From NCBI RefSeq assembly GCF_024171895.1, contig NZ_JAMTCQ010000009.1:843318-907317 (forward strand): a DNA stretch of 64,000 nt, given 5' to 3'. Positions 1-7,365 of the stretch are shown one piece after another. The position numbers were made by a program, and so were the translations under genes. The first letter of the stretch is position 1. Each line of letters begins with the position of its first letter. The DNA comes from Prauserella halophila. Lineage in GTDB: Bacteria; Actinomycetota; Actinomycetes; Mycobacteriales; Pseudonocardiaceae. The notes under the pieces are model-generated. The model was not told the DNA's origin, made no database searches, and saw nothing but the letters and a program-made list of their open reading frames with translations.

Positions 1-261
1 TGCGAAGCCGACGACCTCGTCGGATGGGCTCTCGCCTTTCGGGGTTACCGCGAGGTAGTACTCCGACCGGGGTTCGAGCTGGGCGCGTTCCAGGGTCCCG
101 TTCAGCATGGCCGAGGCTTCGTCTCGGGTGCGGGCGTCGAACGCGAGATGGGACGTCACGCGCTCGTCGCCGACGATGCGGTGCACGTCGTCGAGGTCGT
201 CGGGTGTGAACTCACGGATCCTGACGTGCTTGCCAACAAGATCGATTCGATGGGTCGTCAC
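1..261 (-). CDS. GNAT family N-acetyltransferase, N-terminal part (runs off the window)
   Basis: The reverse strand is open from a GTG at 259-261 to the window edge, giving 87 residues. The start reads VTTHRIDLVGKHVRIREFT, the usual opening beta strand of RimJ/RimL-type acetyltransferases, followed by a DDLDDVHRIVGD helix and an EYYLAV strand. The family transfers an acetyl group from acetyl-CoA to protein N-termini or small amines. The acetyl-CoA binding loop would lie outside the window, so activity cannot be judged. The substrate is unknown. Confidence 0.6.
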   Translation of the reverse strand, partial: MTTHRIDLVGKHVRIREFTPDDLDDVHRIVGDERVTSHLAFDARTRDEASAMLNGTLERAQLEPRSEYYLAVTPKGESPSDEVVGFA

Positions 262-649
262 TGGGGCAACGTAAGGGGTTCACTGCTGAATGCGTGCAGG
301 TGGTTGTGCAACTCGCCGGCACCTGAACCGCCTGCCACGGCTGTACTGCCCGCCGCACCTGATCGACGGCTGTCACCACGCCGTGGATTCGCTTCGATGA
401 CGGCAATTCCAATACGGGTGCGACCGCCTCGGCGGCACCGTCGATCCGGCCACGATGAACCCTCGCGATCGCGAGTGCGCAGCAGGATTGTCCGGAACGG
501 CCGGGCTCTACTAGGCATTTTCAGGAATCAGTCGTGATGAGGTTGTGTAGTCAGAGGTCGACGGTGGCGACCCACAAGGAGGGGGCTGCTGAATGGATGT
601 GTGACGTCTGAGTTCGCTTGCTGATGTGCAGGCGTGGAAGGATGCGACT
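262..649. other. Intergenic stretch with no supported gene
   Basis: No reading frame here has convincing actinobacterial coding character; the frames that stay open give arginine-rich, low-complexity products. The right part, from about 590, probably belongs to the decayed insertion sequence that follows, because it leads directly into the transposase start. No terminal inverted repeat could be defined by eye. Confidence 0.4.
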
Positions 650-1023
650 GTGCCCAGGCCGTATCCCCGTGAGTTCCGTGAGGATGTCGTGCGGGTCGCG
701 CGTAAGCTACCGCTTGTTGCACGATGAGGTCACCGCCACGGGGTCGCGGTGTCGGACCGGACTGTGTGGAAGATCTGCTCGGACAACGAGTGGTGGTGTG
801 TGTTCGGTAAGAAACGACGGCCGGAGAAGACTCGGCCCGGTTCGCCGGCGCACGAGGATCTGGTGCGCCGTGAGTTCACCGCCCCAGCGCCGAACCAGGT
901 GTGGCTGATCGACACACCGAGCATTCCACCGGCGAGGGCACGGTCTACCTCTGCGGTGTCAAGGACGCGTGGTCGAGCCGGATCGTGGGCTACTCGATCG
1001 CCGATGCACACGTCGGTGGATCA
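650..1023 (+). pseudogene. Decayed IS3-family transposase (orfA/orfB remnant)
   Basis: A GTG at 650 opens a frame starting VPRPYPREFREDVVRVAR, the characteristic N-terminus of IS3 orfA helix-turn-helix proteins, but it stops at 727 after 25 codons. A second frame from about 737 gives HRHGVAVSDRTVWKICS and then KKRRPEKTRPG, typical of the orfB integrase of the same family. Near 915 one base appears to be missing: the text NQVWLID continues in another frame as EHSTGEGTVYLCGVKD and IVGYSI. Similarity ends at about 1015, next to the 3' end of the neighbouring membrane gene. The element has lost most of orfA, the frame of orfB and all of its catalytic C-terminus, so it cannot encode a transposase. 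Confidence 0.75.
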
Positions 1024-1027
1024 CGGG

Positions 1028-1534
1028 TCAGCCTCGGTCCGACGATCGGCGGATTCGCCGATTCCAGAGCACCAGTAGCCCCAAGGACACTCCAAGGCTG
1101 AACGCAGCTACGAGGATGGCGGCGAGGGCAGTCACCAAGTCCAACTCGCCGGGATGGATCGCCCGGAGGTATCCACTGAAAAGCACCAGCCACAGACCGA
1201 GGGCGAGAACGTCGCGGGGCCGATTGTGCCTCACTCGTGGGGAGTTCCGGGCACTGCTCACCCCCAGCAGGGCGGCGTAGCAGCTGGCCGTGAGAAGTCC
1301 TACAAGGAGGACAGCCATGAAGACCCAGATGTAGGGGAGCGCCTCCCCTCCGGCGATCCACAAACTCCCACCGGCGGCTCCCAGGCCGAGGAGGAGGATG
1401 ACCTGGAGCCCTGCCGCGGCGGCCTCGTTCGACACGTCACGTCGTCGTTCTTCGCTGTAGAGCGGGTTGGAGAGGTCTCCGACCCATCGGATGGCACGCA
1501 CCACAGGCTTGAGTCGCTGCTCGTATTCACTCAT
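1028..1534 (-). CDS. Four-helix integral membrane protein, unknown function
   Basis: The protein has 168 residues from the ATG at 1532-1534. A charged N-terminus (MSEYEQRLKPVVRAIRWVG) is followed by four hydrophobic segments at about residues 38-60, 65-91, 108-126 and 131-157 and a short basic tail. The reading frame continues upstream, but this ATG lies 8 nt inside the end of the XRE regulator gene, so the two are translationally coupled. Small membrane proteins encoded directly behind a short XRE regulator are common in actinobacteria and are usually unstudied. I do not recognise a named family. Confidence 0.65.
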   Translation of the reverse strand: MSEYEQRLKPVVRAIRWVGDLSNPLYSEERRRDVSNEAAAAGLQVILLLGLGAAGGSLWIAGGEALPYIWVFMAVLLVGLLTASCYAALLGVSSARNSPRVRHNRPRDVLALGLWLVLFSGYLRAIHPGELDLVTALAAILVAAFSLGVSLGLLVLWNRRIRRSSDRG

Positions 1535-1844
1535 CGGGCTCTCCCCTGCCATCGACTGATTCCCCTCGTGTCCCCGCCTTCTGTCCGGCACGGGCACGCC
1601 CGTCTTCCCCAGCTCGATCGGTCGCCTCGCCCTGTGGGGCGAACAACGCCTCCACGGTGGTGTCCAGGTATCGAGCCACTGCCAACGCCAGATACACCGA
1701 TGGCGCGTAATCATCCCGCTCCATTGCCACCACCGTCTGCCGGGCTACCCCGGCAGCTTCGGCCAGTTGGGCTTGGGTGACCTCAACGGCCCGGCGTACC
1801 TGACGCACCCGGTTGTTGCGATCGCTGACGGATGTCTGTTCCAC
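1527..1844 (-). CDS. XRE-family helix-turn-helix regulator
   Basis: The protein has 105 residues from a GTG at 1842-1844. Residues 13-68 form a compact XRE helix-turn-helix (QAQLAEAAGVARQTVVAMER, then PSVYLALAVARYLDTTVEALF), like the short YozG-type regulators. A glycine- and arginine-rich tail of about 35 residues has no recognisable domain. It overlaps the membrane protein gene behind it by 8 nt, suggesting that the pair forms a sensor or modulator unit. No Shine-Dalgarno sequence precedes the GTG. A TTGACA at 1875-1880 with ACAAAG at 1851-1856 could be the promoter. The overlapping longer reverse frame is not credible upstream of the GTG. Confidence 0.75.
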   Translation of the reverse strand: MEQTSVSDRNNRVRQVRRAVEVTQAQLAEAAGVARQTVVAMERDDYAPSVYLALAVARYLDTTVEALFAPQGEATDRAGEDGRARAGQKAGTRGESVDGRGEPDE

Positions 1845-2162
1845 GTGCCACTTTGTCCAGCGAGCTCGACAGAATGTCAAGCAGACCTGTCGTTCGCGGA
1901 TGCCCTTATGGCTGGCTCGAGCGGCTGCGGGGAGGTGTCCCGGCTTCCGGGCCGGCTGTGAAGCGACCAAGCATTCGCATCTCACGGCGGAGGGCTCCGT
2001 GATCCGGTCTCGTGAGGTGATTCGGCGTCGTGAGGTGCTCCGAGGGTCTGCGCGGACCCCGTTCGGTGGTGTCCGCGTCGTTTCGGTGCACCGGCGGCCG
2101 CTATGCTTGAGCCGGTCCGTCCGGGCCATCCCGACCGGCGTATTCGCTGGTCGGGACCCGTT
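1845..2162. other. Intergenic region between the XRE gene and the methyltransferase
   Basis: No gene is supported here. The stretch holds a reverse-strand promoter candidate (TTGACA at 1875-1880), a direct repeat of TCGTGAGGTG at 2010-2019 and 2028-2037 (18 bp apart), and a TATGCT hexamer at 2102-2107 that could be the -10 box of the downstream methyltransferase. The direct repeat could be an operator, which is inference. Confidence 0.4.
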
Positions 2163-2825
2163 GTGAGCTTTGACACGAAGCGGAAGGCCGAGGTCGTCAC
2201 GGATGGTGTGGTCATGCTCGATTCGTTGAAGCGCTCGCTGCCGCCGTTCGTCTCCGCGGCCGTCCGTAACCCGAAGGCCGTCGGTGCCGCTACGCCGAGT
2301 TCGCGTGCGCTGGCCGCACGCATGGCGTCGGCCGTACCCGACACGGTTGCCGCGCCGACCGTCGTGGAGATCGGTGCGGGCACCGGTGCGTTCACGCGGG
2401 CGGCGAGCGAACGCGTGTCCGGCGGCGGCCGCTACATCGCCGTCGAACAGGACGAGCGCATGGCGGGCCACCTCGAGCGCGACAACCCGAACGTCGAGGT
2501 CGTGAACGGAGACGCCGCCGAACTGGGCAAGATCCTCGCCGACCGCGGCGTGACCAGCGTCGACGCGGTGCTCTGCGGCCTGCCGTGGTCGCTGTTCACC
2601 GTGGCGGAGCAGCGCCGGATCCTCGGCGAGATCGCCACGGCGATGGCGCCGCACGCGGTGTTCACGACGTTCGCCTACGTCCACGCCGCGCGGATTCCGG
2701 GGTCGAAGCGGTTCCGCGCCGAGGTCGAGGCCGTGTTCGAGAACGTCGAGGCGCAGCCGCCCGTGTGGCGGAACCTGCCGCCCGCGATGACCTATCTCTG
2801 CCGAGGCGTGCGCGGCGAGGGCTGA
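2163..2825 (+). CDS. SAM-dependent methyltransferase, phospholipid N-methyltransferase-like
   Basis: This is a class I methyltransferase fold of 220 residues. Motif I reads VVEIGAGTGAFTRA (residues 67-80), an acidic turn AVEQDERM follows, and VDAVLCGLPWSLF matches motif IV. The arrangement, including the long N-terminal helix and the final PPAMTYLCR strand, resembles PmtA-type phosphatidylethanolamine methyltransferases and KsgA-like enzymes. The start could be GTG 2163, which has GGGA six bases upstream, or ATG 2214 (MLDSLKRSLPPFV); the earlier one is used. It stands alone between divergent and convergent neighbours, so context adds nothing about the substrate. Confidence 0.75.
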   Translation: MSFDTKRKAEVVTDGVVMLDSLKRSLPPFVSAAVRNPKAVGAATPSSRALAARMASAVPDTVAAPTVVEIGAGTGAFTRAASERVSGGGRYIAVEQDERMAGHLERDNPNVEVVNGDAAELGKILADRGVTSVDAVLCGLPWSLFTVAEQRRILGEIATAMAPHAVFTTFAYVHAARIPGSKRFRAEVEAVFENVEAQPPVWRNLPPAMTYLCRGVRGEG

Positions 2826-2853
2826 GGCGGACCGGCCCGGCGGTGTCGCCGCG

Positions 2854-3585
2854 TCAGGCCCCGCCGGGTTCGGCGCTGTCGCCGGGCTCGGTGCCGCCGG
2901 GTTCGGAGTCGTCGCCGGGGTCCGGCGTCAGTCGGCGTAGCGCGTCGGCCATGTGCTCGTCGAGGAGTCGGAGCAGTTCCGGCTCGTCACCGGCACGGAC
3001 GGCTGCGATGATCGCGTGGTGCTCGGCAACGCGCACGTCGGTCTCGTAGTCGTCGGTGGGGTAGGTGTGCTGCAGCGCCGTCAGGCACATGCGGGTCTCG
3101 ATCATCAGCGTGCGGGCCATGCGGCGAAGCCGGGGACTGCCGGAGGCGTCGATGAGCGCCTCGTGGAACTGCAAGTCCGCTTCGGACAGTGCGGTCGGAT
3201 CGCCCTGGGCGTCAGCGTCGGCCATCCGTGCCACGGCCTCGTCCAGTACCGCGGCGATCGCGTCCCGTTCGGAGGCACGCACGACGAGCGTTGCCGCGGC
3301 GCGCTCCACCGCCGATCGCGCGGCGTAGATGTCCTGGATGTCGCCGGGTTCGAGGTCGACGACGAACAGACCGCGGTGGCGTTCGCTGCGCAGCAGGCCC
3401 TCGGACACGAGCCGCTGCATCGCCTCACGCAGCGGTCCGCGGGAGACCTCGAACCGGGAGGCCAGTTCGGCCTCGCCGAGTTGCATACCCGGAGCCAGCG
3501 TCCCGGCCATGATCGCCTCGCGCAGCCTGCGGGCGATGATCGCGGCCGTGGATTCCCGGTTGACCGGTTCGATGTCGGCGATCAT
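2854..3585 (-). CDS. GntR family regulator, FadR subfamily (FCD domain)
   Basis: The protein has 243 residues. A winged helix-turn-helix occupies residues 10-78 (LASRFEVSRGPLREAMQRL), followed by an all-helical FCD domain at about 85-205 with the metal-site pattern of an acidic residue and histidines (DLQFHEAL, EHHAI, DEHMADAL). FCD regulators usually sense small organic acids. The C-terminus is a degenerate PGD/SEPGG repeat. The ATG at 3583-3585 overlaps the stop of the racemase-family gene by four bases (ATGA), so both come from one mRNA. The palindrome at 4418-4429 in front of the operon is the likely operator. Confidence 0.85.
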   Translation of the reverse strand: MIADIEPVNRESTAAIIARRLREAIMAGTLAPGMQLGEAELASRFEVSRGPLREAMQRLVSEGLLRSERHRGLFVVDLEPGDIQDIYAARSAVERAAATLVVRASERDAIAAVLDEAVARMADADAQGDPTALSEADLQFHEALIDASGSPRLRRMARTLMIETRMCLTALQHTYPTDDYETDVRVAEHHAIIAAVRAGDEPELLRLLDEHMADALRRLTPDPGDDSEPGGTEPGDSAEPGGA

Positions 3586-4307
3586 CGGCGCCCGCCGGTA
3601 CGCAGCAGCGTGCCCAGGCCGTCGTAGGTGCGGGTGACGCCCGCGATCTGCAGGCCCTCCCACACGGTGACCTGGTTGGCGGTCAGGACGGGTTTGCCGA
3701 GCCGGCGTTCGATCTCGTCGACGAGCGCGAGGGTGCGCATCGCGGTGTCCGGCACAACGAGCGCGTCGGCGTCGGGGTGGTCGTGGCTGACCGCCAGCTC
3801 GACGACCCGCTCCGGCGGCAGCTCCCCGACCTCGGCGGCGGTGTCGATGTCGGCCGCGGCGGCCGACACCACGTCGATCCCGCCGTGGTCGAGGAAGTCG
3901 GCGAACAGTTCCGCCACGTCGTCCGGATAGCTCGCCGCCACGGCGACGGTGCGCAGCCCGAGCGCCCGGGCGGCGTGGACGAACGCCAGCGACGTGCTCG
4001 ATGCGGGGACTCCGCCCGCGGCCTCCGACAGTCCGGCGGCCTGCTCCGCAGCGCCGTCCCAGCCGTAGACGAAGCTGCCGCTGGTGCAGGCCCAGACGAC
4101 GGCGTCGGGTGTGTGCTTGCCGAGCAGTGCGGCGCCCTCGGACAGCCGGGTGGGTGAGCCGAGGTCGAGCAGCTCGGGCACGGCGTGCAGGTCGGTGCCG
4201 TAGATGTGTTCGACGGGCAGTGCGGTGCCGTCACCGAGCATCCGTTCGGCCAGTGGGTAGTCGTCTTCCGCGGCGTGATCCGGGTAGACGAAACCGATCG
4301 TGGGCAC
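3582..4307 (-). CDS. Asp/Glu racemase or maleate isomerase-family protein
   Basis: The protein has 241 residues and the twin Rossmann-like layout of the Asp/Glu racemase superfamily (maleate cis-trans isomerase, arylmalonate decarboxylase). The first active-site cysteine is present in VVWACTSGSF (Cys74). At the second position, where relatives have a cysteine in a xxCTxLRT context, this protein has VVPDTAMRT with Asp187. Family two-cysteine isomerases need both, so the reaction may differ. The gene is cotranscribed with the GntR regulator and divergent from a D-2-hydroxyacid dehydrogenase, which suggests a small pathway for a dicarboxylic or hydroxy acid. The start follows GGAGG about six bases upstream (AGGAGGTGCCTCGTG region). 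Confidence 0.7.
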   Translation of the reverse strand: MPTIGFVYPDHAAEDDYPLAERMLGDGTALPVEHIYGTDLHAVPELLDLGSPTRLSEGAALLGKHTPDAVVWACTSGSFVYGWDGAAEQAAGLSEAAGGVPASSTSLAFVHAARALGLRTVAVAASYPDDVAELFADFLDHGGIDVVSAAAADIDTAAEVGELPPERVVELAVSHDHPDADALVVPDTAMRTLALVDEIERRLGKPVLTANQVTVWEGLQIAGVTRTYDGLGTLLRTGGRR

Positions 4308-4417
4308 GAGGCACCTCCTCGGCGTCCGTGGGGTCCACGGTGGACACGACCGACGGCCACTGCCCGAGTGACGGCGGCTGCCGGAGTGGCGGCGGGTGGG
4401 CTCCGAGGCACGCCCGG

Positions 4418-4429
4418 ATTGTTGACAAT
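4418..4429. promoter_or_regulatory. Candidate GntR operator
   Basis: ATTGTTGACAAT has ATTGT and ACAAT as inverted arms around a TG centre. It fits the TnGTnnnACnA-like pattern known for FCD-type GntR regulators. It covers the -35 box of the dehydrogenase promoter and the expected transcription start of the opposite promoter, so a bound regulator would block both directions. Confidence 0.55.
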
Positions 4430-4450
4430 CATACGACCCAGTCCTAGCGT
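4422..4450 (+). promoter_or_regulatory. Promoter of the D-2-hydroxyacid dehydrogenase gene
   Basis: TTGACA at 4422-4427 and TAGCGT at 4445-4450 are separated by 17 bp. Transcription would begin at about 4457-4458, exactly on the GTG at 4458, which predicts a leaderless mRNA. Confidence 0.65.
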
Positions 4451-4455
4451 GTCAA
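4428..4455 (-). promoter_or_regulatory. Promoter of the racemase-GntR operon, overlapping the opposite promoter
   Basis: On the reverse strand TTGACA (4450-4455) and TATGAT (4428-4433) are separated by 16 bp. This promoter shares most of its bases with the forward promoter, so the two should exclude each other. Confidence 0.6.
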
Positions 4456-4457
4456 CG

Positions 4458-5444
4458 GTGAATGCGGTGACCGAGACCGGCACACCCGTGCTGGCCGTGC
4501 TGACAGGTGACACCCCGCCTCCGGACATGACGGCCGTCGAGCAGCAGGCCGAGGTCCGGTACACCGATGCCGCCGGGCTCGCCGACGCGGTGCGCGGAGC
4601 CGACGTGCTGTTCATGTACGACTTCCTGTCCACGGTGCTCCCGTCGGCGTGGCATGCCGCCGACCGGCTGCAGTGGCTGCACATCGCCGCGGCCGGCGTC
4701 GACCCCGTGATGTTCCCGGAACTGCAGGCCAGCGACGTCGTACTCACCAACGCGCGCGGCGTGTTCGACGACTCCATCGCCGAGTACGTACTCGGCCAGG
4801 TGCTCTCGTTCGCCAAGGACATGCCGCGCTCGCTGCGCCTGCAGGACGCGCGCACCTGGCGTCATCGCGAGACCGAGCGGATCGGCGGCGCCTCGGCGGT
4901 CGTCGTCGGCACCGGTCCCATCGGCAGGGCGATCGCACGGTTGTTGCGTGCCGCGGGCCTGCAGGTGTCGGGTGCGGGCAGGCGTGCGCGGTCCGGGGAT
5001 CCGGACTTCGGCACCGTGCACGCCACCGACCGCCTCGCCGAGTGCGTGGCCGACGCCGATTACGTCGTCGCCGTCGCACCGCTGACCGAGCAGACGAAGA
5101 ACATGTTCGACGCGGCTGCGTTCGCGGCGATGAAACCGTCCGCGCGGTTCATCAACGTCGGCCGTGGCGAGCTGGTCGCCACCGACGACCTCGTCGCCGC
5201 GCTGCGGTCGGAGACGATCGCCGGCGCCGCGCTCGACGTGTTCGACACCGAGCCACTGCCCGCCGACCATCCGTTGTGGACGATGGAAAACGTGCTGATC
5301 TCCCCGCACATGTCGGGTGACGTCGTCGGTTGGCGACGCGAACTCGTCGGCGTCTTCACGGACAACTTCCAACGGTGGCGCACCGGGGACGAGCTGCGCA
5401 ACGTCGTGGACAAGCAGCTGGGCTACGTGCCGTCCGGCAGCTGA
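4458..5444 (+). CDS. D-2-hydroxyacid dehydrogenase
   Basis: The protein has 328 residues. The NAD-binding glycine motif is GTGPIG (residues 151-156); the catalytic Arg236 (NVGRGELV), Glu265 (DVFDTEPLP) and His284 (LISPHMSGD) of the family are all present. The enzyme interconverts a 2-keto acid and a D-2-hydroxy acid with NAD(P)H; the substrate is not evident. Start codons GTG 4449, 4458 and 4467 are possible; 4458 is chosen because it coincides with the predicted transcription start. The gene faces the racemase-GntR operon and probably shares its regulation. Confidence 0.85.
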   Translation: MNAVTETGTPVLAVLTGDTPPPDMTAVEQQAEVRYTDAAGLADAVRGADVLFMYDFLSTVLPSAWHAADRLQWLHIAAAGVDPVMFPELQASDVVLTNARGVFDDSIAEYVLGQVLSFAKDMPRSLRLQDARTWRHRETERIGGASAVVVGTGPIGRAIARLLRAAGLQVSGAGRRARSGDPDFGTVHATDRLAECVADADYVVAVAPLTEQTKNMFDAAAFAAMKPSARFINVGRGELVATDDLVAALRSETIAGAALDVFDTEPLPADHPLWTMENVLISPHMSGDVVGWRRELVGVFTDNFQRWRTGDELRNVVDKQLGYVPSGS

Positions 5445-5466
5445 TCACGCACGTGACGTGTGATCA
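5441..5466. terminator. Hairpin holding both convergent stop codons
   Basis: TGATCAC on the left and its complement TGATCA with CACG/CGTG pairing on the right form an imperfect hairpin between two convergent genes. The stop codons of the dehydrogenase (5442-5444) and of the MFS gene (5464-5466) sit in opposite arms. No U-run follows. Confidence 0.4.
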
Positions 5467-6711
5467 GCTCCCCGGCAGCCGTTGGAGCGTGCGTATCTGC
5501 CTGCTGGTCAGTGTGAGCAGGGTGACGACCGCCAGCACGGCCGCGCCACCGACGAGCGTCGCGGACCTGCCGAACTGTTCGGCCAGCGGCCCCGCGGCCA
5601 TCTCGCCGATCGGCAGTGCGATGAACGAGCCGAGCATGTCGTAGGAGTAGACCCGCGCCAGCCGGTCGGGCGGGATGTTCTCCTGCAGCGACACGTCCCA
5701 GGCGATGGTGAACTGTTCGATCGCGATGCCGGCCAGGAACATCACGGCCATGAGCGGCACGAGCTCGGGCAGGTGCGCGAGGAACACGAGCGGGACGGCC
5801 TCGACGAGCGTCACCGCGACCCCGATGCGCAGCGCATACCGGGGGCGCCACCGGGCGGCGAGGAAGCCGCCCGCGAACGCTCCGGCGGTCTGCGCGGCGA
5901 GGACGAAGCCCCAGCCGCCGCGGCCGATGCCGTCGTCCGCGATCGTGGGCCCGAGCACCACGAGGCCGCCGGATACGACCGCGTTGACCACCATGAACTG
6001 CAGCACGACGAGCCACACCCACCGGCGTGCGGTGAATTCGCGCCACCCTTCGGCGAGTTCGCGCAGCGGCGACCGGCGCGTGTCCTCGCCTGCCGACGGG
6101 GCGTGCACACCTCGGTAGGCCACCGCCGACAGTGCGAAGAGGGCCGCGTTCGCACCGAGTGTCCATCCCGGACCGGCGGCCGCGACGAGCACGCCGCCGA
6201 GCGCGGCCCCGCCGATGCGCCCGGCGTTGGCTGCAGCGCGGACGAGCGCGTTGGCCTGGGTGAGCAGCGACGACGGCACGGTCTGCGGGGTCAGCGCAGC
6301 CGCGGCGGGCAACGAGATCGCCGACACCGCTCCGTTACCGACACTCAGCGCGACGAGTAACGGCACGCTGGCGAATCCGTAAAGGACACTGGTCGCGATG
6401 GTCGCCTGGGTCAGCGCGGCCGCGACGCCGGTTCCCTGGAGGATCACCGCCCGTGGGAACCGGTCGGCGAGGACACCGGCCAGCAGCAGGAACGCGACGT
6501 TGGCCAGTGACCGCGCTCCGACGACGAGGCCGAGCGCTGCGGGTGAACCGGTGAGGTCCAGCACGGCGAAGGCGAGTGCGACCGGCGCGAGCGCGTTGGC
6601 GAACTCGTCGAACGTGCGGCCGAGGAACAGATTGCGAAAGTCCGGCAGGCGGAGCGGAGCCGTCAACCCTGCGGATGCCGACAAGGGCTCCCGGGATGGT
6701 GTTGCCGTCAT
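5464..6711 (-). CDS. MFS transporter (DHA3/enterobactin-exporter-like)
   Basis: The protein has 415 residues and about twelve hydrophobic segments, with the MFS loop 2-3 signature GVLADRFPRAVILQGTG and a repeat-type second half. The NLFLGRTFDEFANALAPVALAFAV opening (read in two parts) is typical of DHA3-type exporters. Its ATG at 6709-6711 overlaps the stop of the ArsR-type regulator by four bases, so it is expressed with that regulator and is probably controlled by it. The exported compound is unknown. Confidence 0.8.
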   Translation of the reverse strand: MTATPSREPLSASAGLTAPLRLPDFRNLFLGRTFDEFANALAPVALAFAVLDLTGSPAALGLVVGARSLANVAFLLLAGVLADRFPRAVILQGTGVAAALTQATIATSVLYGFASVPLLVALSVGNGAVSAISLPAAAALTPQTVPSSLLTQANALVRAAANAGRIGGAALGGVLVAAAGPGWTLGANAALFALSAVAYRGVHAPSAGEDTRRSPLRELAEGWREFTARRWVWLVVLQFMVVNAVVSGGLVVLGPTIADDGIGRGGWGFVLAAQTAGAFAGGFLAARWRPRYALRIGVAVTLVEAVPLVFLAHLPELVPLMAVMFLAGIAIEQFTIAWDVSLQENIPPDRLARVYSYDMLGSFIALPIGEMAAGPLAEQFGRSATLVGGAAVLAVVTLLTLTSRQIRTLQRLPGS

Positions 6712-7223
6712 CGCTGTTCGAGCCGGAACAGCGCGACCGTGGCACTGATCCGGTGGGTGCCGGGCGTGCGGGGAGGCTTCGCGTGGGTGTGCAGCAGCTC
6801 GCCGAGCTCGTCGGCCAGCGCGCGGGCACGTTGCCACACCCGCTCGTCGACCCACACCTCGGCGTCCGTGGTCGCGTACTCGGCGCCCGGCCTCCGCTGC
6901 GTGGACCTGCGTTTGAGCTCGTCGGCGAGGGTGCTGAGCAGGATGCGTTCCTCCTCGGGCTCGCGGTCGAGGAACGGGCCTGCGCTCGCCGGGTCGTGCC
7001 GGTACCGCTTGGCCCGGCCGCCGCGGATCACCGTTTCTCCTGCGGGTTCCACCAGTCCGGCCGCGCGCAGGCGGCGCAGGTGGTAGCTGACGTTGGCCTG
7101 CTTCTCGCCCAGCTCGCGGGCGGCTTCGGCCGAGCTCATCGCCGCTCCGGTCAGCAGCGAGAGCAGCCGCATGCGCAGCGGGTGGGCGAGTACGCGCAGG
7201 CGGTCGAGGCTGTCTTCGGTCAC
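6708..7223 (-). CDS. ArsR-type winged-helix regulator
   Basis: The protein has 171 residues. Residues 5-75 form an ArsR/HTH-20 winged helix (LAHPLRMRLLSLL, then EKQANVSYHLRRLRAAGLVE), with a wing RGGRAKRYRH. The C-terminal 90 residues are helical with a WVDERVWQRARALADEL helix and no metal-binding cysteines, so it is not a classical metal sensor. The start is a GTG at 7221-7223 with a weak upstream ribosome-binding site. It is translationally coupled to the MFS exporter behind it, the usual arrangement for a local efflux repressor. Confidence 0.8.
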   Translation of the reverse strand: MTEDSLDRLRVLAHPLRMRLLSLLTGAAMSSAEAARELGEKQANVSYHLRRLRAAGLVEPAGETVIRGGRAKRYRHDPASAGPFLDREPEEERILLSTLADELKRRSTQRRPGAEYATTDAEVWVDERVWQRARALADELGELLHTHAKPPRTPGTHRISATVALFRLEQR

Positions 7224-7365
7224 GAGGCGGCAGTCTCCGGGCGTGCGGCACCGACTGTCAAATAGTTCTTTTGGGGTCGGCCGTTTCCCGGGGAGCGTCT
7301 ATTCCTCTCGCCGAGGTGGAGGACCTCACGGTGCGTGTGCTGGCCGTGCGGGGTAGTCCTGGGGC

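Noticed and set aside
1527-2684. Long reverse frame of 385 codons
   Set aside because: Only its last 105 codons look like a protein (XRE regulator); the rest is the shadow of the methyltransferase gene and non-coding sequence.
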